A stretch of DNA of 64,000 nucleotides, from contig NZ_VDFU01000001.1 in NCBI RefSeq assembly GCF_006152115.1, positions 124,001 to 188,000 on the forward strand. The letters are read 5' to 3'. The number at the start of each line of letters is the position of its first letter. Position 1 is the stretch's first letter. The position numbers and the translations under genes are program-made. Shown piece after piece: positions 8,291 through 18,664 of this stretch. A model generated the notes under the pieces. It ran no database searches, was not told where the DNA came from, and saw nothing but the letters and a program-made list of their open reading frames with translations. The DNA comes from Rubellimicrobium rubrum (lineage in GTDB: Bacteria; Pseudomonadota; Alphaproteobacteria; Rhodobacterales; Rhodobacteraceae).

Positions 8291-9583
8291 ATGCACGACA
8301 TCCGCGCCATCCGAGAGAACCCGGCCGCCTTCGACGCCGCGCTGTCCCGGCGCGGGCTGTCTCCGATCTCGCCCATCGTGCTCGCCATCGACGAGGCGCG
8401 GCGCGCCCGCATCACCGAAGCAGAGACGGCGCAGGCCGAGCAGAACCGCGCCTCCAAGGAGGTCGGGGCGGCCAAGGCGCGAGGCGACGAGCCCGAATTC
8501 GAGCGGCTTCGGGCGCTGGTGGCCGAAAAGAAGGCCGAGATCGCCCGGCTGACCGAGGACGCCAAGGCCAAGGACAAGGAACTGGAGACCCTGCTCCTTC
8601 AGGTTCCGAACCTGCCCTACGCCGATGTGCCCGACGGCCAGGACGAGGGCGACAATGTCGAAATCCGCCGCTGGGGTAACCCGCGTAACTTCTCGTTCCA
8701 GCCCTTGGAGCATTACGAGATTCCCGCCGCCAAGGCCGGCATGGACTTCGAAACGGCGGCCAAGCTGTCGGGCACACGCTTCGTGGTCCTGTCGGGCGCG
8801 ATGGCCCGGCTCCAGCGGGCGCTCGCGCAGTTCATGCTGGACCTCCACATCGAGGAGCATGGACTAACGGAGACCTGGACGCCGGTCCTCGTGAAGTCCG
8901 ACATGATGCTCGGGACCGGGCAGCTTCCCAAGTTTGGCGAGGACTCCTACCAGACCACCAACGGCTGGTGGCTCGTGCCCACGGCCGAGGTGCCCCTGAC
9001 GAACATCGTGAACGGCGATACGGTCGACGAGGCCAGCTTGCCCCGCCGCTACGTGGCGCACACCCAGTGCTTCCGCTCCGAGGCGGGAAGCGCGGGCCGC
9101 GACACCTCGGGCATGCTCCGCCAGCACCAGTTCGAGAAAGTCGAGATGGTGTCGATCACCCGCCCCGAGGACTCGGACGCCGAACACGTCCGCATGACCC
9201 GTTGTGCCGAGACGGTGCTGGAGCGGTTGGGCCTGCCCTATCGCACGGTCGTGCTTTGCGCGGGCGACATGGGTTCCGGAGCGCGGCGGACGCATGACCT
9301 AGAGGTCTGGCTGCCTGGCCAGAACAAGTACCGCGAGATCAGCTCGGTCTCGACCTGCGGCGACTATCAGGCGCGGCGCATGAACGCGCGCTTCAAGCCC
9401 GCCGATGGGGGCAAGCCGCAGTTCGTCCATACCCTGAACGGCTCGGGCCTCGCGGTCGGGCGCACTCTGATCGCCGTGATCGAAAACGGGCAAGAGGAGG
9501 ACGGTTCCGTGACCCTGCCCGAGGCTCTCCGGCCCTATCTTCGCGGGGCGACGCAGGTCACCTCCATAGGCGAACTGGCCTGA
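8291..9583 (+). CDS. serS: Seryl-tRNA synthetase
   Basis: 430 residues, normal length. The N-terminal part (about 30-100) is the long antiparallel coiled-coil arm that binds the tRNA-Ser variable loop; the rest is the class II catalytic domain with motif 2 ([21 protein letters not shown]) region at about 265-285 and motif 3 ([17 protein letters not shown]) near 390. It charges tRNA-Ser and also provides Ser-tRNA for selenocysteine insertion where that occurs. GGGGAC precedes the start. Confidence 0.96.
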   Translation: MHDIRAIRENPAAFDAALSRRGLSPISPIVLAIDEARRARITEAETAQAEQNRASKEVGAAKARGDEPEFERLRALVAEKKAEIARLTEDAKAKDKELETLLLQVPNLPYADVPDGQDEGDNVEIRRWGNPRNFSFQPLEHYEIPAAKAGMDFETAAKLSGTRFVVLSGAMARLQRALAQFMLDLHIEEHGLTETWTPVLVKSDMMLGTGQLPKFGEDSYQTTNGWWLVPTAEVPLTNIVNGDTVDEASLPRRYVAHTQCFRSEAGSAGRDTSGMLRQHQFEKVEMVSITRPEDSDAEHVRMTRCAETVLERLGLPYRTVVLCAGDMGSGARRTHDLEVWLPGQNKYREISSVSTCGDYQARRMNARFKPADGGKPQFVHTLNGSGLAVGRTLIAVIENGQEEDGSVTLPEALRPYLRGATQVTSIGELA

Positions 9584-9589
9584 GACGCT

Positions 9590-9609
9590 GCGGGGTTGTG
9601 AATCCCCGC
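9590..9609 (+). terminator. Weak hairpin after serS
   Basis: GCGGGG pairs with CCCCGC across an 8-base loop, 7 bases after the serS stop. It lacks a clear T-run (CTTGCATTC follows), so it may be only a weak terminator or RNA stabiliser. Confidence 0.4.
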
Positions 9610-9646
9610 CTTGCATTCACGCACCGAGACGCATGATATCAGGATC

Positions 9647-10348
9647 ATGCGTCCCCTGCCCCTTCTTGTCCTTATTGTCACCCTAGCCTTCGCGGCGATG
9701 GGCTACCTCGTTCCCTTCGATGGCTACGATTCGGGTCAGGTCCCGATCCCGCAGGTCGATCCGCCTATCCAACCGGCAGGATGGGCCTTCTCGATCTGGG
9801 GGCTGATCTATGCCTGGCTTGCCGTATCGGGGATCTATGGCCTTTGGCGGCGGGCCGACGACCCGGATTGGGACCGCGTGCGAAGCCCTCTGCTGGCCAG
9901 CTTGATGCTGGGCACGGGCTGGCTATTCATTGCCAGCACCTCGGCGGTCTGGGCAACAGTCGTGATCTTCCTCATGGCTGGCGCGGCGGTGTCAGCGCTG
10001 CTGGGCGCTCCGGCCCGTGATCGCTGGCTGCTGCAGGCGCCTGTCGCGCTCTATGCCGGCTGGCTCACGGCAGCGTCCTTCGTGTCCTTGGGGAGCACGA
10101 TGGCAGGTTGGGGCGTGCTGACGGGGCCGCTCGGTTGGGCATTCATCGGCCTCCCGCTCGCTCTGGTGACCGCGATGGCCGTCCAAGCCGACCGGCCCCG
10201 CGCGCCGGAGTACGGGATCGCGGTGGCCTGGGCGCTGTTCGGGATCGCGGTCAAGAACGGAATGGAACGGCCGGGAGTGACGCTGCTCGCGGTGGCCGGG
10301 ATCGCGTCGGTGCTGACCGTGGCTTGGGCTGGCCGTCGAACCGCCTAG
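9647..10348 (+). CDS. TspO/MBR-like tryptophan-rich membrane protein
   Basis: 233 residues with about seven hydrophobic helices and many tryptophans. [20 protein letters not shown] near residues 40-60 resembles the P-P-G-W-x-F-x-x-x-W segment of TspO/MBR proteins, but the protein is longer than classic TspO (about 160 residues), so I place it only in the wider tryptophan-rich group. No function can be assigned. ATG 9647 gives a normal membrane-protein N-terminus ([20 protein letters not shown]); a TTG at 9611 is possible. It converges on der, overlapping it by 4 bases at the stops. Confidence 0.5.
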   Translation: MRPLPLLVLIVTLAFAAMGYLVPFDGYDSGQVPIPQVDPPIQPAGWAFSIWGLIYAWLAVSGIYGLWRRADDPDWDRVRSPLLASLMLGTGWLFIASTSAVWATVVIFLMAGAAVSALLGAPARDRWLLQAPVALYAGWLTAASFVSLGSTMAGWGVLTGPLGWAFIGLPLALVTAMAVQADRPRAPEYGIAVAWALFGIAVKNGMERPGVTLLAVAGIASVLTVAWAGRRTA

Positions 10349-11832
10349 GCGTCACGCCCCTTCAGATGCTTGGTGAGCGATGTCACCCGAGCTACCTTGC
10401 GCCCCTTGAACGGGTTCTTCTCGCTCCGGTCGCGCAGCATCAGGCGGATGGGCGTGCCGTTCAGGTCGAAGGCTGAGCGCAAGCCGTTGACGAGATAGCG
10501 TTCGTAGCTCGCGGGGACTTCCTCGGGCAATGAGGTCATGACCACGAAGGCGGGGGGCCGGGTCTTTACCTGGGTCATGTAGCGCATCTTGATCCGCCGC
10601 CCGCCCGGGGCCGGGGGCGGGTGAGCCTCGGTCATGCCCATGAGCCAGCGATTGAGTTGCGCGGTCGAGACACGGCGGTTCCAGACCTCGTGTGCCTTCA
10701 CGACGGCCTCGTGCAGCCGGTCTAGCCCGCGGCCCGTGATGGCGCTGACGGTGACGAGAGGAGCGCCACGAAGCTGCGGCAGCAACCGCTCGAACGCTTC
10801 CTTGAGGGCCTGAAGCCGTGCTTCCCGGTCCGTGGCAAGATCCCATTTGTTGACAGCAATGACGACCGCCCGTCCTTCGCGTTCGGCAAGGTCGGCAATC
10901 CGAAGATCCTGCTGCTCGAAGGGGATGTCGACATCAAGGAGCACGACCACCACCTCGGCAAAGCGCACCGCCCGCAAACCGTCGGACACAGACAGCTTCT
11001 CCAGCTTATCCTGAACCTTGGCGCGCTTGCGCATGCCAGCCGTGTCGAAGATGCGGACGGGGGTTCCCTCCCAGGAGGTCGGGATGGAGATCGCGTCTCG
11101 CGTGATCCCCGCCTCGGGTCCGGTCAGCAACCGCTCCTCGCCGAGGATGCGGTTGATCAGCGTGCTCTTGCCCGCGTTAGGGCGGCCCACCACAGCGATC
11201 TGGAGCGGACGTTTCTCGGTCGGACGCCAATCCTCGGCGGGCTCGTCCTCGTCGTCCTCGGTTTCCTCGCCGGACCAGCCCAGATCCACATCGGTCTCTG
11301 GAGCCTCCTCGGCGGTCTCGGCGTCACGGGCCGCAAAGGCATCGGCGAGCGGCATCAGAGTGCTGAGCAGGTCCTCCATGCCTTCCCCATGCTCGCCCGA
11401 CATACGGATCGGCTCGCCCAGTCCGAGGGAGAACGCTTCAAGCCAGCCCGATTCGCCCGCCCTGCCCTCGGCCTTGTTGGCGGCCAGGATAACGTGAGCG
11501 TTCTTGCGGCGCAGGATGTCGGCAAAGATCTGGTCAGTTGGCGTGACCCCCTGGCGAGCGTCGATCATGAACAGGCAGATATCGGCTTGCTCCACCGCCC
11601 GTTCCGTCAGCCGTCGCATCCGGCCTTGGAGCGAATCGTCCGTCGCTTCCTCAAGGCCCGCGCTGTCGATCACGGTGAAGCGAAGCGGCCCTAGCTTGGC
11701 CTGGCCTTCGCGAAGGTCGCGCGTGACCCCGGGCTGGTCGTCCACCAACGCGAGCTTTCGGCCCACGAGCCTGTTGAACAGAGTGGACTTGCCCACATTG
11801 GGCCGTCCCACGATCGCAAGGGTAAAGGTCAT
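10345..11832 (-). CDS. der: Ribosome biogenesis GTPase Der (EngA)
   Basis: 495 residues with two tandem GTPase domains and a C-terminal KH-like domain, the unique architecture of Der. The first P-loop is GRPNVGKST (residues 9-17), the second GRPNAGKST near residue 215, and each domain has an NKxD/NKxE-type base motif (AANKAEG in G1, VNKWD in G2). A highly acidic linker ([13 protein letters not shown]) joins the domains. It is required for 50S subunit maturation. Confidence 0.95.
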   Translation of the reverse strand: MTFTLAIVGRPNVGKSTLFNRLVGRKLALVDDQPGVTRDLREGQAKLGPLRFTVIDSAGLEEATDDSLQGRMRRLTERAVEQADICLFMIDARQGVTPTDQIFADILRRKNAHVILAANKAEGRAGESGWLEAFSLGLGEPIRMSGEHGEGMEDLLSTLMPLADAFAARDAETAEEAPETDVDLGWSGEETEDDEDEPAEDWRPTEKRPLQIAVVGRPNAGKSTLINRILGEERLLTGPEAGITRDAISIPTSWEGTPVRIFDTAGMRKRAKVQDKLEKLSVSDGLRAVRFAEVVVVLLDVDIPFEQQDLRIADLAEREGRAVVIAVNKWDLATDREARLQALKEAFERLLPQLRGAPLVTVSAITGRGLDRLHEAVVKAHEVWNRRVSTAQLNRWLMGMTEAHPPPAPGGRRIKMRYMTQVKTRPPAFVVMTSLPEEVPASYERYLVNGLRSAFDLNGTPIRLMLRDRSEKNPFKGRKVARVTSLTKHLKGRDA

Positions 11833-11898
11833 GCGCCCTGGTCTTTCGTTCTGGCGCGCATCGGCCGAAACCCGCGACGCAGTTTTCGGAATGCAGCC

Positions 11899-13200
11899 CT
11901 ATCGGAAGGCGTTCAGACGCCCGTCCTCGGTCACGATGTAGAGCGTGGAACCAGCAACGACAGGGGCCGAAGACGCCCCCGCAGGCAGCGCCACATCGCC
12001 CAGGGCGGCGCCGGTCGCAGGATCGAACTGCCGCAGGACGCCATCCGTGGTGGAAACGATGAGCCGCCCGCCGGCAAGAGTGGGACCATGAAATCCGGTC
12101 GCGCCCCTGCGGCGCTCCTCACGCGGGAGGGTGATGCGCCAGATCACCGCGCCGCTGGCCGCTTCCACGCGAAGGAGTTGGCCCAGGTCGTTGATCAGGA
12201 ACACCGAGTCTCCGGCAGGCCAGACGGGACCGGCTGCGCCTTCGGGGATGGACCACAGGGTTTCCCCGTTCTCCGCGTTCAGGGCGGCCAAGCGGCCCGA
12301 GTAGTTGCCGACATAGACACTCGAGCCGACGAGTACCGGGTCGCCGCCGATGTCCGTCGCCGCGTAGGCTGCCGCCGCCCCTTCACGGGCGCCTGCGATG
12401 ACGCTCGTCCAGCGCACGAGCCCACCCTCGGGGAACACGCCGCGCACCTCACCCGAGGGGTGCGGGATGATGACGCTGTCGCTTCGAACTGCGGCCCCCG
12501 CACCCCCGGCCCAAGTGGCTGTCGAAGGTAGGCCCTGCACTTGCCAACGGATACGGCCGGTCGCGGCATCCAGCGCCCAAGCGCGGCTGTCGCGCCCCAC
12601 AAGGACGACAAGATCGCCGAGGATCGTCGGGGACGATGAGCCCGGCGCGTCCAGGTCCTGCGCCCAGCGGGGCGTCCCGGTCGCTGCGTCAAGCGCAATC
12701 AGCCGCCCGTAGCCGGTGCTCACGTAGACGGCCGCGCCATCCGTCGAGAGCCCCCCGCCCGAGGCATCGGACCGGTCATCGCCTGCAGGGACGACGCTGC
12801 GGGTCCAGAGCAGGCCACCGTTGGTCGCGAAGGCACTGACCGTGGCCCGGGCGTCCAGCGTGAAGATACGGCCGCCGGCGACCACCGGTTCGGCCGTGAT
12901 GCGTGCACCCCGGCTGTCTCCTTCGCCGATGCCCACCGAGAAGACACGGGTCAGGGTGCCCGGCAGCGCCGGGTGACCGGGATTGTGGTCGGGCCCGCCG
13001 TTGCGGTGGGTCCAGTCGGCATTCACCGTCTGGGGTGGCAAGGCAATGCCGCGCGCGGCCGCGACCGGCAGCACGTTGTCGAACGTCCCATCACGAAGCG
13101 GAAGGCGTTCGCCGGTCAGGATGACCTCGGGCGGCCCACCACAACCCGCAAGCGCGACCACCCCGATCAGAGTGAGCCCCAGGAAGCCCCTACGCATCAT
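11899..13200 (-). CDS. bamB: Outer membrane assembly lipoprotein BamB-like
   Basis: 433 residues. A lipoprotein signal peptide ends in the lipobox LAGC (Cys19), followed by a PQQ-like beta-propeller with repeated blades such as LIALDAATGTPRW, WALDAATGRIRW and LAALNAENGETLW. BamB is a periplasm-facing lipoprotein of the BAM complex that inserts outer-membrane proteins. It sits directly after the YfgM-like gene and before der, the same neighbourhood as yfgM-bamB-der in enterobacteria, which supports the assignment. Two adjacent ATG codons could each be the start. Confidence 0.88.
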   Translation of the reverse strand: MMRRGFLGLTLIGVVALAGCGGPPEVILTGERLPLRDGTFDNVLPVAAARGIALPPQTVNADWTHRNGGPDHNPGHPALPGTLTRVFSVGIGEGDSRGARITAEPVVAGGRIFTLDARATVSAFATNGGLLWTRSVVPAGDDRSDASGGGLSTDGAAVYVSTGYGRLIALDAATGTPRWAQDLDAPGSSSPTILGDLVVLVGRDSRAWALDAATGRIRWQVQGLPSTATWAGGAGAAVRSDSVIIPHPSGEVRGVFPEGGLVRWTSVIAGAREGAAAAYAATDIGGDPVLVGSSVYVGNYSGRLAALNAENGETLWSIPEGAAGPVWPAGDSVFLINDLGQLLRVEAASGAVIWRITLPREERRRGATGFHGPTLAGGRLIVSTTDGVLRQFDPATGAALGDVALPAGASSAPVVAGSTLYIVTEDGRLNAFR

Positions 13201-13884
13201 CTATTCTCCAGCCGGAACCGGCACCTCTGCCAGCGACGCATCCGCCTCTTCGGGCGGGACGCCAAGCGCAGTCAGCAGCGCATCGACCCGCGCGCGTTGG
13301 GTCGGCCCCACGCCCGCATCGTCACGAAGCCCTTGCAGCAGAGTCACAGCCTCGTCCCGGCGATCGTTTGCGAGGTGGACGAGGGCCAGTTGCTCCTGCG
13401 CCAGCAGCGCATAGGGCGCACCTGGCGCGGCCAGCGCCTGGAGGGCGAGCGGGTCGGCCGATGCGCCCTGCGCCATGAGCGCCTTGAGAGCCGCAAGGTC
13501 ACGATAGACTTGCGGGATCGTCGAAACGCCTGCGACCGTGTTCAGGGTTGCGATGGCGGCATCGGCCTCGCCGGCCGACTGCTGCTCGGCCGCAAGGAGG
13601 AGTGCAGTCACCACGCCTTCCTGACCGGCGCGAGGAAGGTCCGACAGCGCGGCAAGCCGTGCGACGTCGTCCTCCGTCTCGAGAGCGGTCAGCACGGCCT
13701 CCCCCCGAAGCTCGGCCTCGGCCTCGGTCTGGGAGCGGCTCCATTCGACCCAGGCAGCACCGCCGACGATGGCCAGCACGACCACGCCGATGATCCAGCC
13801 CCAACGCCGGAACCAAAGGTTCAGCCGCTCGCGGCGGACCGCTTCGGTCACCTCGTCGATAAAGCTTTCATTGGTGTTGGTCAC
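13201..13884 (-). CDS. YfgM-like tetratricopeptide membrane protein
   Basis: 227 residues from the GTG at 13884, which has GGGGAGG 5 bases upstream; an ATG at 13899 overlaps that ribosome-binding site and is less likely. It has a short cytoplasmic N-terminus (NTNESFIDEVTEAVRRERL), one helix (WIIGVVVLAIVGGAAWVEW) and an alpha-helical, Ala-rich periplasmic domain of TPR-like repeats. YfgM in E. coli is a SecYEG-associated periplasmic chaperone partner. Position immediately before bamB and der supports this relation. It was formerly annotated as a generic TPR_21 domain protein. Confidence 0.72.
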   Translation of the reverse strand: MTNTNESFIDEVTEAVRRERLNLWFRRWGWIIGVVVLAIVGGAAWVEWSRSQTEAEAELRGEAVLTALETEDDVARLAALSDLPRAGQEGVVTALLLAAEQQSAGEADAAIATLNTVAGVSTIPQVYRDLAALKALMAQGASADPLALQALAAPGAPYALLAQEQLALVHLANDRRDEAVTLLQGLRDDAGVGPTQRARVDALLTALGVPPEEADASLAEVPVPAGE

Positions 13885-13995
13885 ACCGGACCTCCCCATG
13901 CCTCAAGCGCTAGGGGCGCGCCTGGGGCGGTCCCGAAGTCCCGCCTGTCATAGCGCGGGATCGCAGGGGCTGCCAAGACCCCCCCAGGGCATCGA

Positions 13996-15201
13996 TCATT
14001 CGCCTGCCGCCATGGCAGGCGCGGACATCCGACGCAGCACCGCAAGCCCGATCCCGAGAGCAAGGACCGAGCAGAGCGCAATGGCCGCCACCATGGGAAG
14101 CGGTGTTCCGTTGAAGAACGGCCCGAGCAGCGTGACCAGGAGCCCGCCCGTCACCATCTGAAGCGTCCCGCCGAGGGAGGAGGCCAGTCCGGCGATGTCG
14201 CCATGCTCCTCCAGCGCCATCACGAAGGTCGCGGGCATGACGAGGCCCAGGAATGCATTCGCGACGAACAGGAACCCCATCAGCACAGGCAAGGTGCCGA
14301 AGCCTGCTAGCGTCACGGCCAGAAGGGCCAGCGAACTGACCGCAAAGCCGATCAGGGCCATGCGCATGCTGAACAGCAGCCCAAGCCGTTGCCCAAGCGG
14401 TGCTGCCGCCTGGCTTGCGGCGAAGAAGCCCAAGGCGTTAAGAGCGAAGGCCAGCGAGAAGCCAGTGGGCGAAAGGCCGAAGTGCTCGGTGTAGACGAAC
14501 GAGGCCGATGCGATGAACACGAAGAAGCTACCGAAGCCGAAGGCGCCGACAAAGGTCAGCCCCATGAACACCGGATCCCCGACCAGCACCCGGCAACCTG
14601 AGGCCATGGATCTGAAGTTGACCGGCACACGATCCTTGCGGGCGAGCGTCTCGGTCAAGCCGAACAGCGTGACCATCAGGCTCATCGCCGCGACTGCTAC
14701 CAAAACGCCGAAGATCAGCCGCCATCCACCGAAGGCCAGCACCACCGACCCGGCCAAGGGCGCCAGCATCGGCGATATGGCGATTACCAGCATCACGAGC
14801 GCCATGAGCCGCGTGGCCTCAATGCCCGTGTAACGGTCGCGCACGATTGCGCGGGGCACGACGCCCACCGCCGCCCCCCCGATCCCCTGCACGAACCGGG
14901 CGGCGACCAGCCAGCCCAAGGTCGGTGCCAAAGCGCAGCCCACGCTTCCCACGGCAAAGAGACTGATGCCCAGGATGAGGGGGAGCTTGCGGCCATACGC
15001 GTCGGCCATGGGCCCCCAGATGAACTGGCTTACCCCGAAGGCCAGGAAGTACATGGTGATGGTAAGCTGGACCTGAGTCTCGGTCACGCCCAGGTCTGCC
15101 CCGATCTCCGGCAGCGCCGGGAGGTACATGTCTATCGAGAACGGACCGATGGCCGACAGAAGGCCGAGAACCAATGCAGTTCGGAATAGGGACGAGTGCA
15201 T
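13996..15201 (-). CDS. Bcr/CflA-type MFS multidrug efflux transporter
   Basis: 401 residues with twelve membrane helices. SIDMYLPALPEIGADLG after helix 1 is the Bcr/CflA drug-resistance subfamily signature, and GPMADAYGRKLPLILG is the MFS loop 2-3 motif; GGAAVGVVPRAIVRDRY is also typical. It is a proton-driven exporter of the inner membrane; the substrate is unknown. ATG 15201 has GGGAGG upstream. It is apparently monocistronic. Confidence 0.85.
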   Translation of the reverse strand: MHSSLFRTALVLGLLSAIGPFSIDMYLPALPEIGADLGVTETQVQLTITMYFLAFGVSQFIWGPMADAYGRKLPLILGISLFAVGSVGCALAPTLGWLVAARFVQGIGGAAVGVVPRAIVRDRYTGIEATRLMALVMLVIAISPMLAPLAGSVVLAFGGWRLIFGVLVAVAAMSLMVTLFGLTETLARKDRVPVNFRSMASGCRVLVGDPVFMGLTFVGAFGFGSFFVFIASASFVYTEHFGLSPTGFSLAFALNALGFFAASQAAAPLGQRLGLLFSMRMALIGFAVSSLALLAVTLAGFGTLPVLMGFLFVANAFLGLVMPATFVMALEEHGDIAGLASSLGGTLQMVTGGLLVTLLGPFFNGTPLPMVAAIALCSVLALGIGLAVLRRMSAPAMAAGE

Positions 15202-15386
15202 GAAATGCCTCCCTGACAGTAGCGTGAACATATCGTGAACTATGGCCGACTCAGTACGGCGTCGTGATCTCTCTGGCAAGCCGGAACTGACGCTAAGGTC
15301 AAGTCTTGGCGGAACACCGCAGTCGGCGAACCCTCCCGCGTCCAGGCGCAGCTAGTCCGGCCAGCAACGAAGGCGAGAGGGACTGA

Positions 15387-17213
15387 TCAAGCAGCCAGAT
15401 CTTCGTCCAGCGACTGACGCGACCAGAGCTCTGCGTAACGACCGCCTCGGGCAAGGAGCGCCTCGTGGGTGCCCTCCTCTACAAGCCGTCCATCCTCCAG
15501 CACCACGATCCGGTCGGCATCGGCAACCGTGGACAGGCGGTGCGCGATGACAATGACGCTGCGGCCACGTCCCATGGCGTTCAGCTCGCCCTGGATGTCG
15601 GATTCCGTCGCAGTGTCGAGCGCGGAGGTTGCTTCATCGAGGATCAGGATCGGCGGGTCCTTGAGCAGCGTGCGCGCGATACCTACGCGCTGCTTCTCGC
15701 CGCCCGACAGCTTCAGCCCCCGTTCACCCACCTGGGTGTCGTACCCCAAAGGAAGGCCGGCGATGAAGTCGTGAATATGGGCGGCCCGCGCCGCGGCCTC
15801 GACCTCGGCCTGGGTAGCGTCGTTCCGACCATAGGCGATGTTGTAGCCGATAGTGTCGTTGAACAGCACCGTGTCTTGGGGGACAACCCCGATCCGGGCG
15901 TGGAGCGACTCCTGCGTGACGTCGCGCAGATCTTGGCCATCGATGCGGATCGCGCCACCAGTGACGTCGTAGAAACGGAACAGGAGCCGGCCGATGGTGC
16001 TCTTGCCCGCGCCGGTCGAACCGACGATGGCGACCCTTTGCCCTGGCGGGACGCGGAAGCTCAATCCTTTGAGGATGGGCCTCTCGGGGTCGTAGCCGAA
16101 TTTCACCTGATCGAAGATGATCTCGCCCCCGGATACCTCGAGTGATCTCGCGCCCGGCTTGTCAGTGACCTCGGCCGGCTGCTCCAGGAGGTTGAACATC
16201 TCGTCCATGTCCACGAGGGCCTGCCGGATCTCGCGGTACATCACGCCCAGGAAGTTCAGAGGGGTCATGATCTGGATCAGGTAGGCGTTGACCATCACGA
16301 AGTCGCCAGTGCTGAGCTGCCCGGCCTGCACCCCGCGCGCTGCCATGAGCATCACGACGATCAGGCCGATGTTCATCAGCAGCCCCTGGCCGAAGTTCAG
16401 GAACGCCAGCGAGTTGTTGGTCTTGACGGCGGCTTCGGCATAGCCGCCCATGGCTTCGTCATAGCGGCGCGCCTCGCGATCCTCGGCGTTAAAATACTTG
16501 ACTGTCTCGTAGTTGAGGAGTGAATCGATCGCCTTCTGGTTGGCGCTCGTGTCGAGGTCGTTCATCTCCTTGCGGATCTTCACCCGCCACTCGGTGACGG
16601 CGAAGGTGAACCAGACATAAAGGATGATCGTCAACGCCACGACCAGCAGGTACCAGGCGTCGAACAGCCACCACAACATCGCGCCGGTGAGCAGCAACTC
16701 CAGCACCAGCGGCCCGAGCGAGAACAACATCAGGCGCAGGATGAAATCCACGCCCTTCACGCCCCGCTCGATGATGCGGCTCAGGCCGCCGGTCTTGCGG
16801 GTGATGTGATAGCGCAAGGAAAGAGCGTGAATGTGCCGGAAGGTTTCCAGCGCGATCAGTTGCAGCGCCCGCTGCCCCACCCGCGCGAACACCACGTCCC
16901 GCAACTGCTGGAACCCGGTGCTCAGGATCCGGGCCATGCCATAGGCCAGCGTCAGGCCGATCACCCCCAGCGCCATCGCCCCGCCCGGAACGGTCCCCGC
17001 CGCTTCAAGGGAATCGACAGCCCAGCCATAGATCACCGGCGTCAGCACGGTGATGATCTTGGCCACGATCAGCAGCAGCAGCGAGCCCACGACCCGCCGC
17101 TTCACCCAGCCCTCCCCGCTTGGCCAAAGATAAGGGGCCGTTCGCTTCACGGTGCGCCAGTTCGTGGCACGGTCGGCGCGAAGGGCAGAGTCGGTCGGGA
17201 AAAGGCGGCGCAT
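15387..17213 (-). CDS. Atm1-type ABC exporter (ATPase/permease fusion)
   Basis: 608 residues. An N-terminal six-helix permease domain (about 45-340) is fused to an ATPase with Walker A GSTGAGKST (about 400), signature LSGGEKQRVGIARTLL and Walker B ILILDEATSALD. The stretch LLNYETVKYFNAEDREARRYD followed later by NFGQGLLMNIGL is diagnostic of the Atm1/ABCB7 family. Bacterial members export glutathione conjugates, thiol-bound metals or sulfur species, and are linked to heavy-metal tolerance and Fe-S homeostasis. It is a half-transporter acting as a homodimer. Confidence 0.88.
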   Translation of the reverse strand: MRRLFPTDSALRADRATNWRTVKRTAPYLWPSGEGWVKRRVVGSLLLLIVAKIITVLTPVIYGWAVDSLEAAGTVPGGAMALGVIGLTLAYGMARILSTGFQQLRDVVFARVGQRALQLIALETFRHIHALSLRYHITRKTGGLSRIIERGVKGVDFILRLMLFSLGPLVLELLLTGAMLWWLFDAWYLLVVALTIILYVWFTFAVTEWRVKIRKEMNDLDTSANQKAIDSLLNYETVKYFNAEDREARRYDEAMGGYAEAAVKTNNSLAFLNFGQGLLMNIGLIVVMLMAARGVQAGQLSTGDFVMVNAYLIQIMTPLNFLGVMYREIRQALVDMDEMFNLLEQPAEVTDKPGARSLEVSGGEIIFDQVKFGYDPERPILKGLSFRVPPGQRVAIVGSTGAGKSTIGRLLFRFYDVTGGAIRIDGQDLRDVTQESLHARIGVVPQDTVLFNDTIGYNIAYGRNDATQAEVEAAARAAHIHDFIAGLPLGYDTQVGERGLKLSGGEKQRVGIARTLLKDPPILILDEATSALDTATESDIQGELNAMGRGRSVIVIAHRLSTVADADRIVVLEDGRLVEEGTHEALLARGGRYAELWSRQSLDEDLAA

Positions 17214-17313
17214 GGCTGGTCCTGGCTGTGCAGCAGAGGAGCCTAGCGCGACTCTCGGGTCTTGGCGAGTGGCCCTTCCCTAGCCGGACAGGCAGGCATG
17301 GGCAGGACGCGTA

Positions 17314-18567
17314 TCAGAGCTGGCCCCCGGTCGGCAAAACGAAGACCTGTCCGGGATAAATCAGGTCAGGATCGCGGATGCGGTCGCGATTGGCTTCGAA
17401 AACACGGACATACATCATCGGCTCGCCGTAGCGCTCGCGGGCGATGGCCCAGAGCGTGTTGCCCGGCTGGACCGTGCGGACCCGGATGGCCTGGTCTGCT
17501 CCAGTCGTGCCGTGCGTCCCGGACAGGGCGGCGATCCCGTCGCGCTCCTCCCGCTGGAAGGGCGTTTCGATGCGGCTCACCACCTCGCCCGAAGGGTCCA
17601 CCTGATCGACCCTGAGCGTGTAAAGCCCTGGGGCCGTCCCGTCGAGATGCGCGCTCCACCGGCCATCGGGCTGGATGGCGCTTTCGGACACCGCTTCGTT
17701 GTCGAGGTAGAGCCGGACGGAACCGCCTCCGGTGCCACGGCCGGAGATCGTCACTTCACCAGTGCCGTCGTAAGCAATGGCATCAAGGGCGACGGTGTCC
17801 AGAATCTCGGCATCCGCGCCGGGCGGCAAGGCGGGCTGCAGCAGCCTCACGCCTTCGGCGTCCGACAAGAGGACGGGGGGCTGGCCCTCTTGCTCCGCTG
17901 CCGGAACGGTTGGATCAGCCATCGCGGACGAGATGTCCCCCTCAACTGGTGGCTCGTCGATGGCCGGTGCATCACCGGTCTCCTCTTCCGAAGGACCGGA
18001 CCCAGACGGCGGGGGCATGGCCGGGGTGGGCCCGGATTGTGCCACAGCGTCCGCCTCTGGCTCCTGCTGCGGGCCAGCAGGCAACGCCGGACGGGCGGGC
18101 TCAACGGCGGCTGCCCTCGCCTGAGGCGGCGCGGCAAGGATCACGGTTTCCTGCGACTCCGTGCCGGCCCCGTCTCGCAACGAAAGGACCAACGGCCCAT
18201 CGGACGGCGGCAGATTGAGGAATGCCACGAAACGCCCATCCTCGTCGGCGGTGGCCTGGGCCGTGGTCGTCTCGCCGGTCATGATGTCGATCACGGCTCC
18301 CGGCCGGGCTTGCCCCGCGACAAGGCCGCTGCCATCGGGCGCGACACGGACCGTGTCGAAGCTGGGACCACGCGTCGGGGTCGTCAGCTCGGACTCGGGG
18401 GGCGCGGACGGCGTTGCGGGAGCGGCAGGAGAAGCCATGACGGTCGATGGCGTCCCTTCACCGTCGGAAGGAAGTATGCGGGGCAGGATCATGACCACAC
18501 CGCCGCTGACCGCACAGGCCCCGGCCAGGGTCACGAGAGCCACGCGAACGGCGTTCCCGTCGACCAC
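17314..18567 (-). CDS. LysM-domain membrane-anchored protein with Ig-like modules
   Basis: 417 residues. An N-terminal helix (about 5-30) is followed by a Pro/Ala/Glu-rich linker, two beta-rich segments each resembling bacterial Ig-like folds (one near 70-130 with PDGSGLVAGQARPG, one near 240-330 with GTGEVTISGRGTGGGSVRLYL), and a C-terminal LysM of about 50 residues (TVQPGNTLWAIARERYG to YPGQVFVLP). LysM binds peptidoglycan. The start is GTG with TAGGAGG upstream. The role is probably cell-wall associated, but nothing more specific can be said. Confidence 0.82.
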   Translation of the reverse strand: MVDGNAVRVALVTLAGACAVSGGVVMILPRILPSDGEGTPSTVMASPAAPATPSAPPESELTTPTRGPSFDTVRVAPDGSGLVAGQARPGAVIDIMTGETTTAQATADEDGRFVAFLNLPPSDGPLVLSLRDGAGTESQETVILAAPPQARAAAVEPARPALPAGPQQEPEADAVAQSGPTPAMPPPSGSGPSEEETGDAPAIDEPPVEGDISSAMADPTVPAAEQEGQPPVLLSDAEGVRLLQPALPPGADAEILDTVALDAIAYDGTGEVTISGRGTGGGSVRLYLDNEAVSESAIQPDGRWSAHLDGTAPGLYTLRVDQVDPSGEVVSRIETPFQREERDGIAALSGTHGTTGADQAIRVRTVQPGNTLWAIARERYGEPMMYVRVFEANRDRIRDPDLIYPGQVFVLPTGGQL

Positions 18568-18664
18568 GGCAAAGTCCTCCTAGTTTGATCGGGGCCGACC
18601 CCCGATTGGATTGATCATAACACTCCTTTAGATAGCGTCAAAATTTCATGCACGGAGCGAAGGT